This document shows positions 1-6,074 of a DNA stretch of 7,324 nt, piece after piece. The notes under the pieces were generated by a model. That model saw only the letters and a program-made list of their open reading frames with translations. It made no database searches and had not been told where the DNA came from. Each line of letters starts with the position of its first letter. The first letter of the stretch is position 1. The stretch comes from Deltaproteobacteria bacterium. GTDB taxonomy: Bacteria; Desulfobacterota; UBA8473. The DNA lies in NCBI GenBank assembly GCA_030623035.1, contig JAUXFK010000155.1:1-7324 (forward strand). The letters run 5' to 3'. The position numbers were made by a program, and so were the translations under genes.

Positions 1-6
1 AGGCTC

Positions 7-54
7 AGATTTTAATCCTCGAAATATGTCAATATATTCCTGCGGTTAAAATCT
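7..54. repeat. Long imperfect hairpin / inverted repeat
   Basis: Bases 7-15 (AGATTTTAA) are the exact reverse complement of 46-54 (TTAAAATCT). Inside them, 23-27 (AATAT) pairs with 34-38 (ATATT) around a 6-nt loop. The two helices are separated by 7 nt on each side, part of which can also pair (T16-G45, C17-G44, G21-C40). The structure lies upstream of the def promoter, so it may end an upstream transcript, although no T-run follows. It could also belong to an interspersed intergenic repeat. Pairing is seen directly; function is inferred. Confidence 0.5.
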
Positions 55-94
55 TCGCCTTCCTTGACCTTGAACAAAATTGCTCATTTCTGGA

Positions 95-124
95 TGGACA
101 CTAACTATGCGACAATCATATAAG
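95..124 (+). promoter_or_regulatory. Candidate sigma70-type promoter for def
   Basis: TGGACA at 95-100 matches the -35 consensus in 5 of 6 positions. TATAAG at 119-124 matches the -10 consensus in 5 of 6, with an 18-bp spacer. The predicted transcript start near 131 leaves a leader of about 28 nt before the ATG at 159. This supports that start over the TTG at 132, which would be nearly leaderless. Recognised by eye only. Confidence 0.45.
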
Positions 125-158
125 AAAGGGTTTGGAGTTACGTAGAGGTAATATTTAT

Positions 159-599
159 ATGTCTGATATAAGAATATATCCTGATCCTATTTTACGAGGG
201 AAGTCTTTACCATTAAAAGAAATCGATTCAAAAGCCAGGGAAATGATTGATGAAATGATAAGGATTATGTATGCATATAAGGGGATTGGTCTTGCAGCTC
301 CCCAGATTGGCATACTGTTCAGGGTAATTGTAGTCGATACTGAGCAGGGCTCAATTCCGATTATCAACCCGGAGATACTCGAATCTGACGGAGAAGATAC
401 AGCGGAAGAAGGCTGTTTGAGTGTGCCGGAAGTTAGCGTAAACGTTATAAGGGGTTCGAAGATACTCGTTAGGGGCATAGACCTCAACGAGAAAGAGATA
501 GAATTTGAGGTATCCGGATTATTGGCCAGGGTATTCCAGCACGAAATCGATCACCTGGAGGGGAAACTAATCATAGATAATCTGCCCGGATTAAAGTGA
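159..599 (+). CDS. def: Peptide deformylase
   Basis: This enzyme removes the N-formyl group from the initiator methionine of nascent proteins in the cytoplasm, using a ferrous or zinc ion. All three family motifs are present (numbering from ATG 159): GIGLAAPQIG at residues 42-51, EEGCLSVP at 83-90 with metal ligand Cys86, and HEIDH at 128-132 with ligands His128 and His132 and catalytic Glu129. I start at ATG 159 because the protein then opens with the usual SDIRIYPDPIL segment, and AGAGGT at 144-149 is a suitable ribosome site. The frame is open back to a TTG at 132, but that codon has no well-spaced site. At 146 residues the protein is at the short end for the family and stops soon after the HEIDH helix. 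No fmt gene, a common partner, follows; a terminator does, so it is probably transcribed alone. Confidence 0.95.
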   Translation: MSDIRIYPDPILRGKSLPLKEIDSKAREMIDEMIRIMYAYKGIGLAAPQIGILFRVIVVDTEQGSIPIINPEILESDGEDTAEEGCLSVPEVSVNVIRGSKILVRGIDLNEKEIEFEVSGLLARVFQHEIDHLEGKLIIDNLPGLK

Positions 600-711
600 A
601 ATCTGTTTAAATCCAGGATTAAAAAGAAGGAGAAATGGGCAACAGCCAGTCAATCATTGGTATGCAAAAGGATGATGGTGAAGGGTGTTGATCTCGAGGG
701 AAATGAAGCAT

Positions 712-736
712 CTCCTCTTGAAATAGAGGGGTTTTT
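712..736 (+). terminator. Intrinsic terminator after def
   Basis: A 7-bp stem (CTCCTCT 712-718 with AGAGGGG 725-731, one T-G pair) closes a 6-nt loop and runs directly into TTTTT at 732-736. It lies about 110 nt after the def stop codon and before the promoter of the next gene, so it most likely ends the def transcript. Confidence 0.65.
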
Positions 737-738
737 AT

Positions 739-752
739 GAATGCCGGCATTC
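739..752. promoter_or_regulatory. 14-bp perfect palindrome, possible operator
   Basis: GAATGCCGGCATTC is its own reverse complement over 14 bases. It starts 2 nt after the terminator T-run and ends 3 nt before the candidate -35 box of the flavoenzyme gene, a position suited to a dimeric regulator. No spacer is available for an RNA loop, so a protein site is more likely than a hairpin. The identity of any regulator is unknown. Confidence 0.4.
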
Positions 753-755
753 CAA

Positions 756-784
756 TTGCAAAGATAAGTTCGATATGCTATATA
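756..784 (+). promoter_or_regulatory. Candidate promoter for the flavoenzyme gene
   Basis: TTGCAA (756-761) and TATATA (779-784) are separated by exactly 17 bp, each matching the sigma70 consensus in 4 of 6 positions. An overlapping TATAGT at 781-786 is a better -10 but gives a 19-bp spacer. The predicted start near 791 gives a leader of about 32 nt before the ATG at 823. Confidence 0.4.
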
Positions 785-822
785 GTTTAGCCCTTTAAAA
801 CACTTATGAAAGGTAACCCCCT

Positions 823-2163
823 ATGAGACTAATCATAATAGGTGCAGATGCTGCAGGGATGAGCGCTGCAAGTCGTGCTAAGCGCAATGCGCCGGATTTA
901 GAAATAATTGTCTTTGAAAAGACCGAGGATGTTTCCTATAGTGCCTGTGGTATGCCATATAACATTGCTGATCCGGATCGATATATTGAAGATCTGGTGG
1001 TTCGGAACGCGGATGTATTCAGAGAAAAACAGGGGATAGATTTACGAACCGGTCATGTAGTGGATATGATTGAACCTGACATCAAGAGGGTAAGCGGTAT
1101 AGATTCAAAAGGCTATACGTTTAGTTTAAACTATGACAGACTGCTCATAGCAACCGGCGCAGTACCAATCCGACCATTGCTTCCAGGGTTTGATTTGCCG
1201 GGTGTAATGGTTCTTAAGAGCCTTGAGCACGGCAGAAGGATTAAGCATTACTTGGAAAAACAAAAAGTGAAGAAAGCCGTTATAATTGGGATGGGATACA
1301 TTGCCATGGAGATGGCGGAATCATTGAAGGCAAGGGGTATTGATGTTTCAATGATCAAACCGCGTAAGCGTTTTATCCCCTGGATGAATGAAAAAATGGC
1401 CGGGCGCATCAAAGAAGAGCTTGAGTCTCATGGAGTAGAGATTTATACGGGTTTGGATATAGAAAAAATAGAGAAGACAAGGGATGGACTGGGGGTAATC
1501 ACGAAAGATACAGTATTTGATGCGCAGATGGTACTGGTTGCAACAGGGGTTCGCCCGGCATATGATCTTGCTGTAAAAGCCAAACTAGAATTGGGACCAT
1601 CCAAATCTATCTCAGTAAACCGCTGTATGCAAACATCTGATCCGGATATATATGCAGCAGGTGACTGTGCAGATGCATATCATATAGTTACAGGTAAAAA
1701 GGTATGGATTCCACTGGCATTACGAGCAAACCGGTCAGGATGGGCGGCGGCTGACAATATGACGGGCACAGAGAGTATCCTTGATGGTATCGTAGGAACA
1801 GCCGTATTTAAAGTCTTTGACCTCCAGGTTGCACGTACCGGGTTGAACATTGAAGAAGCAAAAAAAGCAGGTTTCGATCCGGTTGAGAGTGTAATAGAGG
1901 GTTCAACAAGAGCGCATGCCCACCCTGGTAGTTCATCCATATGGGCGCAGATGGTGGCGGATAGTAAAACAGGAAAGCTTCTTGGTGCACAGCTTCTTTC
2001 AAAAGAAGGGGCTGCGCATCGTATTAATGCTGTTGCTGCTGCCCTTCATGCTAAAATGACCGTTGCTCGGTTTTCTCAGGTCGATTTTGCATATGCTCCA
2101 CCCTTTGGTCCTGTTTGGGATCCACTTTTGGTTGCGGCGAATCAGCTTATGAAGAAGTTATAG
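823..2163 (+). CDS. CoA-disulfide reductase-like FAD/NAD(P) oxidoreductase
   Basis: This 446-residue protein belongs to the single-cysteine branch of the pyridine nucleotide-disulfide reductases (CoA-disulfide reductase, NADH oxidase and peroxidase, NADH-dependent persulfide reductase). The FAD Rossmann motif is at residues 7-12 (GADAAG, usually GGVAAG). The redox cysteine is Cys42 in SYSACGMPY. The second nucleotide-binding motif is GMGYIAMEMAE at 156-166, the second FAD motif YAAGDCAD is at 278-284 and its flank, and the family C-terminus AYAPPFGPVWDP spans about 424-433. No rhodanese domain is fused, since the protein ends at the normal length. Ala161 in place of the third Gly, together with the basic run K179-P-R-K-R183, suggests NADPH rather than NADH. 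The likely role is reduction of CoA disulfides, persulfides or oxygen species in an anaerobe; the exact substrate cannot be read from sequence. The ribosome site AAAGG is at 809-813. It is probably transcribed alone from its own promoter. Confidence 0.85.
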   Translation: MRLIIIGADAAGMSAASRAKRNAPDLEIIVFEKTEDVSYSACGMPYNIADPDRYIEDLVVRNADVFREKQGIDLRTGHVVDMIEPDIKRVSGIDSKGYTFSLNYDRLLIATGAVPIRPLLPGFDLPGVMVLKSLEHGRRIKHYLEKQKVKKAVIIGMGYIAMEMAESLKARGIDVSMIKPRKRFIPWMNEKMAGRIKEELESHGVEIYTGLDIEKIEKTRDGLGVITKDTVFDAQMVLVATGVRPAYDLAVKAKLELGPSKSISVNRCMQTSDPDIYAAGDCADAYHIVTGKKVWIPLALRANRSGWAAADNMTGTESILDGIVGTAVFKVFDLQVARTGLNIEEAKKAGFDPVESVIEGSTRAHAHPGSSSIWAQMVADSKTGKLLGAQLLSKEGAAHRINAVAAALHAKMTVARFSQVDFAYAPPFGPVWDPLLVAANQLMKKL

Positions 2164-2181
2164 CGAGTATTTTCCGTCAGG

Positions 2182-2206
2182 GATATTTTTTGAAAAAAAT
2201 CGTTTT
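2182..2206 (+). terminator. Weak A/T hairpin after the flavoenzyme gene
   Basis: GAT plus TTTTT (2182-2190, one bulged A) can pair with AAAAA plus ATC (2194-2201) over a 3-nt loop, followed by GTTTT. It lies 19 nt after the stop codon. The stem is almost entirely A-T, so it is only a possible terminator. The rest of the 113-bp gap holds nothing else clear apart from AGGAG at 2259-2263. Confidence 0.25.
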
Positions 2207-2276
2207 AAAGAGTTTCCTTAATCATATCTAAAAAGAAGCTAATTATTTAGCGATCTTTAGGAGCTAACGAGATTTT

Positions 2277-3143
2277 ATGAAAGCCTATCTGGATTGTGTC
2301 CCCTGTTTCTTAAGGCAGGCGCTTGAAGCCTCGAGAATGGCGACAAAAGATGAGAATGTTCAAAGAAAGGTAATCGACTCGGTTATGGGGAGGCTCCCCA
2401 TGCTGTCTTTTAATGTTTCTCCTCCGGAGATTGCTCAGGTGGTACATGGATTGGTCAAAGAGATTACAGGGGAGTCCGATCCCTATAGGGAAATCAAGAA
2501 GAAACACAACCAGACCCTTCTAAAATTGTATTCTCCCCTTAAAGAAATAGTGAGTAACTCTCAGGACCGATTACTTACAGCTACAAAGATGGCTATAGCC
2601 GGAAACGTGATCGACCTGGGGGTTCAAAATGAGGTAAAAGACCTGGAAAATACGATATACAGGCTATTGTCTTCGGATCTTGTTATTGATAATCACACTG
2701 ATTTTAAAGAAGCCTTGACGAATTCCCATCTTATTATTTACCTTGGAGATAACGCCGGGGAGATAGTCCTCGATAAGATTCTTATAGAAGAATTAAAGAG
2801 TATGATGGATATAGAGATAGTATTTATAGTTAGGGGGGAGCCGATCATAAATGATGCTACAATGGAAGATGCAAAACTCGTCGGCATGAGCGACTTAACA
2901 AGAGTGATTTCCAATGGCTCCGATGCCCCGGCCACTATACTCTCCCAGTGTTCTTCTGAAGTCTTAGAACTTTTTTCAAAGGCTGATATGATCATTTCAA
3001 AGGGGCAGGGAAATTATGAATCCCTGAGTGAAGAAGATAGAGTATTCTTTCTTTTAAAGGCCAAATGCCCTGTTGTAGCAAGGGAGCTTGGAGTAAATGT
3101 CGGCGATACTATCTTAAAAGGTAACAGCTTTAGGGAAGATTAA
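2277..3143 (+). CDS. DUF89 / ARMT1-like metal-dependent phosphatase
   Basis: This 288-residue protein is of the DUF89 family (damage-control phosphatases, ARMT1-like fold). Known members remove phosphate from damaged or over-accumulated sugar-phosphate or pantetheine-type metabolites using a divalent metal. Visible signatures are an N-terminal CVPC at residues 7-10, typical of the microbial subfamily with a Cys pair, AGNVIDLGV at 108-116, the metal-site motif GDNAGE at 157-162 (Asp158, Asn159), RGEPIINDAT at 186-195 with Asn192-Asp193, and the phosphate-binding loop KGQGNYESL at 242-250. The start ATG 2277 gives the usual MKAYLDCVPC opening, with AGGAG at 2259-2263 as a rather distant ribosome site. 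The substrate is unknown. It is separated by more than 110 bp on each side and has no clear functional link to its neighbours. Confidence 0.85.
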   Translation: MKAYLDCVPCFLRQALEASRMATKDENVQRKVIDSVMGRLPMLSFNVSPPEIAQVVHGLVKEITGESDPYREIKKKHNQTLLKLYSPLKEIVSNSQDRLLTATKMAIAGNVIDLGVQNEVKDLENTIYRLLSSDLVIDNHTDFKEALTNSHLIIYLGDNAGEIVLDKILIEELKSMMDIEIVFIVRGEPIINDATMEDAKLVGMSDLTRVISNGSDAPATILSQCSSEVLELFSKADMIISKGQGNYESLSEEDRVFFLLKAKCPVVARELGVNVGDTILKGNSFRED

Positions 3144-3180
3144 AACTCTTCCTTCGGGTTTAAGCATCTGAAAATGCTTA
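3140..3180 (+). terminator. Adjoining hairpins after the DUF89 gene
   Basis: The first hairpin pairs AAACTC (3143-3148) with GGGTTT (3156-3161), including one T-G pair, and overlaps the stop codon. The second is a perfect 7-bp stem, TAAGCAT (3161-3167) with ATGCTTA (3174-3180), around CTGAAA. The stems share base 3161, so they compete or stack. No T-run follows, so termination is uncertain and transcript-end protection is as likely. Confidence 0.35.
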
Positions 3181-3199
3181 TCTGTTAAATGACAGAGGA

Positions 3200-3256
3200 T
3201 TTTCCCCTGGTACTGGTTTTTATAAGAAGAAAGGTTACGATAGGTATAGGGGAAAA
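3200..3256. repeat. 9-bp inverted repeat upstream of the GRE operon
   Basis: TTTTCCCCT (3200-3208) is the exact reverse complement of AGGGGAAAA (3248-3256), with 39 nt between. It ends 14 nt before the Shine-Dalgarno of the small-subunit gene. It may be a leader RNA structure or two half-sites of a regulator. The left arm extends into a 10-mer, TTTCCCCTGG (3201-3210), that recurs exactly at 6060-6069 after the operon. Confidence 0.4.
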
Positions 3257-3270
3257 AGATACAATTTAGA

Positions 3271-3280
3271 AAGGAGGTGA
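3271..3280 (+). promoter_or_regulatory. Full-length Shine-Dalgarno for the small subunit
   Basis: AAGGAGGTGA matches the whole anti-Shine-Dalgarno core of 16S rRNA and sits 6 nt before the ATG at 3287. It is the strongest ribosome site in the window. It marks the small ORF as a genuine gene and suggests high expression. Confidence 0.85.
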
Positions 3281-3286
3281 AGAAAT

Positions 3287-3451
3287 ATGGCAACATGCAG
3301 CGAGTGTAAAAAATTTTTTCCTTTGGAGGATGATCCTACTTTAGGAGATTGCGTCCAGAGGGTGGTTGATCCGAGGCAGGCATATTATAAGGCGAAGCCG
3401 GTAGAAGCAGAGATGGATGCCTCGAAATGCTCTTCATTTCAGAAAAAATAA
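3287..3451 (+). CDS. Small four-Cys GRE accessory subunit, benzylsuccinate synthase gamma-like
   Basis: This gene encodes 54 residues beginning MATCSECKKFFPLEDD. Cysteines 4 and 7 (CxxC), 22 (in GDCVQ) and 48 (in KCSSFQ) form the four-ligand pattern of the small [4Fe-4S] subunits of X-succinate synthases and of the 4-hydroxyphenylacetate decarboxylase small subunit. The KFFP and GDCV segments and the order small-then-large match bssC before bssA as I recall them. Such subunits bind the catalytic subunit and are thought to stabilise it or tune its activation; the cluster is low-potential and not catalytic. The gene has a perfect ribosome site and ends 17 nt before the large subunit gene, so the two are almost certainly co-translated and form one complex. 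No bssB-type second small subunit is visible in the window. The family assignment comes from the Cys pattern and context, not an alignment. Confidence 0.85.
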   Translation: MATCSECKKFFPLEDDPTLGDCVQRVVDPRQAYYKAKPVEAEMDASKCSSFQKK

Positions 3452-3468
3452 GAAGGAGAGGTGTTAAT

Positions 3469-5955
3469 ATGGCGCAAGTTGAGATTAAGAAAGGTGAAAA
3501 GGAGTTATTGGATGATCGGCAGTACTGGTGGTGGGCTGAGAAGAAGAGATCTCCAAGGCTCAATTATTTGAGGAAAGGGGTATGGTCCAAGGCTACCAAG
3601 GGCTCAAGCTGGCTGCCCGGGGTGAAGATGGACCTCGAGAATGCACGCCGGCAGACCCGGGTATTCAAAGAAGCGCCTCCATCCGAGCCCTTTATTATAA
3701 CCAGGGCCAGGGCTTTAGCTTCTGTGCTTGACAATATGCCGGTATTCATCACCGACCATTCTAGAATCGTGGGATACCCCGGTTCTGCTCCTCATCTTCT
3801 CACATGGATATGCACCGGCTCTTCTACGCTCAATGACGATACGATAAACGATCGTACAGGCGTTATCTCTGATGAAGAGATGGAAGAGGCGAGAGAGATT
3901 GAGAGGTTTTGGAAGGGGAGAACCTATGAGGACAAATTCGTACAGTACCAAAACCGCAAAGAGAGGGTAGTAGGGCTAATGGCGGACTATGCGGCACCGG
4001 GAAGAGACATAATCGCGATGGACTATGTTGTGCCTCAGTGTGACTGGATGTACCAGGGATTTGATTCGATAATAGCAACGGTCGAAGATAATATTAAGAA
4101 TGGAGAGAAGAAGATGCGCGAGTCTCCTACCGCAGAGGAGCAGGTCTCTTACATGGAGAGGATCGACACATGGAAGGCAATGAAGATATGTCTGGAGGCC
4201 ACAATCAGATATGCAAGGCGATTAAGCCGTCTGGCCAAAATACTTGCAGAGAACTTTGAGACGGATCCGAAGAGGAGACAGGAGCTATTGAAGATAAGTG
4301 AGACTTGTTATAAGGTTCCGGCAAAGCCGCCCGAGCATCTGTGGGAGGCCATACAGTTTGATCAAATTGTGCAGGTGGCATACAGGCTTGAATGGCACAA
4401 TGGTTCATGGCAGTGGCGACAGGATTACTGGCACTGGCCTTTCTATGAGAAGGATGTCCTCGAAGAGAAGAACATGACCAGGGATGAGGTAGTAGAGTAT
4501 TGCGCAGAGTGGATGATAGCTGCCTATGGGTTTGGCAGGGCATATCTCAGGGTGGGTCGAGAGGCCCTTCAGGGCACGCCCGGTCCTTATGTATGGACTA
4601 TGGGAGGGGTAAAGGAGAACGGCGAGGATGCCTGCAATGATCTGACGGATTGTTATCTGGAATCTGCCCTGTTAGCCAGGGTGTGCGATCCGACCTTTGG
4701 TTTTCGCTATTCAGCCAAAACCCGAACAGAGACCTTACGCAGGGTATTTGAATGCATTCGCCATGGTCTCGGATATCCTTCCATACGCAATGATGATGTG
4801 CTCATCCCCAATCTGATGCACTGGTTTGGTCATCCACTGAAGGAGGCAAGGCGCTGGGTACACCAGGCATGTATGGCGCCTGCACCGGATACGAAGTGGG
4901 CAGCACCGGCCTTGAGGTATCCGCAGCCCTCGATAGCAACTGGTTCAAAGGCTGTTTCCATGGCGCTCTTTGACGGTTATGATCCGCTTACGGGGATGAA
5001 TACAGGCATCAAGACAGGAGATTCCACCCAGTTTGAGACCTTTGATGAGTTCTATAATGCCTGGTATGAACAATTGAAGGCTACATTTAAGATGTTGGTG
5101 GGTATGGAGCACAGGGGCAGGAATGTGGAGGCCCTCTTCTTTCCCAAACCGATGACCTCTTCCCTCTTTGAACGCTGTATAGAGACAGGTCAAAACAGTG
5201 CCCTCTGTAAGGAGAGGAGCAGTCTGTGGTTTACCCTCTTTGTATTTGGTGATACGGGAGATTGTCTGGCAGCGGTTAAGAAGCTTGTCTATGATGAGAA
5301 GAAGTACACGATGGCCGAGTTGAAAAAGGCGATAGAGGCGAACTGGGAAGGTTATGAAGAGATGAGGATGGACTTTGTCAGGGCGCCGAAGTGGGGCAAT
5401 GACGATGACTATGTAGACCGGATATGGGTAAAAATATACGAGGACCTGGGTAAGATGTCCTGGTCGGTACGCGACATCAATGGTCAGCCCTGGCCTACCC
5501 TGCCGGAGAGTATAGCTGCGCATACGGTTCAGGCGCCAAAAATAGGAGCACTCCCCAATGGCAGAAGGTTAGGCGACCCGTTATACGATGGTGGTTGTTC
5601 ACCTGGCCACGGATTCGACAAGAAGGGGCCGACAGCGGTGCTAAATTCAGTGGGCAAATTGGACCACGTTGGTTCAGTAAGGGCGACGCTCCTTAATCAG
5701 AGGTTATCGCCGGCGCAGTTACAAGGTGAGAAGGGCTTTACGATGTGGCGTGACTATATGAAGACCTGGCATGATCTGGGGATTAACCATGTCCAGTTCA
5801 ATATGGTAGATAACGAGACACTCTATGCTGCCCAGAAGGAGCCCGAGAAGTACAGTGAGTTGATGGTGAGGATTGCGGGTTACAGTGCCCATTTTGTTGA
5901 GATGAACAAGATCACCCAGGATTCTATCATTGCCCGCAGTGTACAGAAGTTTTAG
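3469..5955 (+). CDS. Glycyl-radical enzyme, X-succinate synthase-like catalytic subunit
   Basis: This 828-residue protein is related to BssA/AssA-type enzymes (about 850-865 residues), which add a hydrocarbon or cresol methyl/methylene carbon to fumarate. The glycyl-radical motif RIAGYSAHF holds Gly804, followed by QDSIIAR. The thiyl cysteine is Cys468 in HQACMAPAP. The residue two after it is Ala, not the Glu of CutC, glycerol dehydratase or arylacetate decarboxylases, and there is no PFL-type Cys-Cys. Arg483 lies 15 residues after Cys468, the spacing of Cys493/Arg508 in benzylsuccinate synthase, where the Arg binds fumarate. Other GRE landmarks are ALFDGYDPLTG at about 499-509, LPNGRR at 695-700 and GPTAVLNSVGKLDH at 720-733. 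Residues 309-323 are unusually tryptophan-rich. I start at ATG 3469, behind AAGGAG (3453-3458). The frame is open back to ATG 3427, but that lies inside the small-subunit gene. The true substrate is unknown. No radical-SAM activase occurs in the window although one is required. Hand counts of 60-base blocks suggest higher GC than the neighbours. Confidence 0.85.
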   Translation: MAQVEIKKGEKELLDDRQYWWWAEKKRSPRLNYLRKGVWSKATKGSSWLPGVKMDLENARRQTRVFKEAPPSEPFIITRARALASVLDNMPVFITDHSRIVGYPGSAPHLLTWICTGSSTLNDDTINDRTGVISDEEMEEAREIERFWKGRTYEDKFVQYQNRKERVVGLMADYAAPGRDIIAMDYVVPQCDWMYQGFDSIIATVEDNIKNGEKKMRESPTAEEQVSYMERIDTWKAMKICLEATIRYARRLSRLAKILAENFETDPKRRQELLKISETCYKVPAKPPEHLWEAIQFDQIVQVAYRLEWHNGSWQWRQDYWHWPFYEKDVLEEKNMTRDEVVEYCAEWMIAAYGFGRAYLRVGREALQGTPGPYVWTMGGVKENGEDACNDLTDCYLESALLARVCDPTFGFRYSAKTRTETLRRVFECIRHGLGYPSIRNDDVLIPNLMHWFGHPLKEARRWVHQACMAPAPDTKWAAPALRYPQPSIATGSKAVSMALFDGYDPLTGMNTGIKTGDSTQFETFDEFYNAWYEQLKATFKMLVGMEHRGRNVEALFFPKPMTSSLFERCIETGQNSALCKERSSLWFTLFVFGDTGDCLAAVKKLVYDEKKYTMAELKKAIEANWEGYEEMRMDFVRAPKWGNDDDYVDRIWVKIYEDLGKMSWSVRDINGQPWPTLPESIAAHTVQAPKIGALPNGRRLGDPLYDGGCSPGHGFDKKGPTAVLNSVGKLDHVGSVRATLLNQRLSPAQLQGEKGFTMWRDYMKTWHDLGINHVQFNMVDNETLYAAQKEPEKYSELMVRIAGYSAHFVEMNKITQDSIIARSVQKF

Positions 5956-5963
5956 ATGGTTAC

Positions 5964-6000
5964 GGTAATCTGTCCCTTTGTGAAGAAGGGAAATTACTTT
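5964..6000 (+). terminator. Hairpin after the GRE gene
   Basis: TCCCTT (5973-5978) pairs with AAGGGA (5986-5991) around a 7-nt loop, and GTAAT (5965-5969) pairs with ATTAC (5993-5997) outside a small internal loop, followed by only TTT. It begins 9 nt after the stop codon. It may be a weak terminator or a 3' stabilising hairpin protecting the operon mRNA. Confidence 0.45.
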
Positions 6001-6028
6001 AGTATACCTGATTTGTGAAGGGTGTATG

Positions 6029-6074
6029 TCCAGGGGAGGCAGGAGAGATTTTAAACCGCTTTCCCCTGGATTTT
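6029..6074 (+). terminator. Strong hairpin with T-run, probable operon terminator
   Basis: TCCAGGGGA (6029-6037) and TCCCCTGGA (6062-6070) are perfectly complementary over 9 bp, with a 24-nt loop and TTTT directly after (6071-6074). With the hairpin just upstream it forms a double stop between the GRE and the next gene. The large loop is unusual for a terminator, so a regulator binding site is an alternative. Confidence 0.55.

Noticed and set aside
132..158. TTG start for peptide deformylase
   Set aside because: It falls at the predicted transcript start, has no suitably spaced ribosome site and adds nine residues not typical of the family.
3207..3226. Sigma54-like or sigma70 promoter (TGGTAC, TATAAG) before the GRE operon
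   Set aside because: The -12 GC of a sigma54 site is missing, and no -35 box lies 16-18 bp before TATAAG. A promoter must exist or be upstream, but I cannot place it.
3260..3265. TACAAT as a -10 box for the small subunit gene
   Set aside because: The transcript would start inside the Shine-Dalgarno sequence, and no convincing -35 is present.
3427..3468. Upstream ATG giving an 842-residue GRE
   Set aside because: It lies inside the small-subunit gene in another frame and has no ribosome site. ATG 3469 has AAGGAG at a good distance.
4945..5523. 192-codon open frame on the minus strand inside the GRE gene
   Set aside because: It is antisense to a strongly conserved coding region. The translation shows no family motif, so it is a shadow of the real frame.
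3469..5955. Assignment as pyruvate formate-lyase, choline/glycerol lyase or arylacetate decarboxylase
   Set aside because: There is no Cys-Cys pair and no Glu two residues after the thiyl Cys. The CMAP context and Arg at +15 fit fumarate-adding enzymes better.
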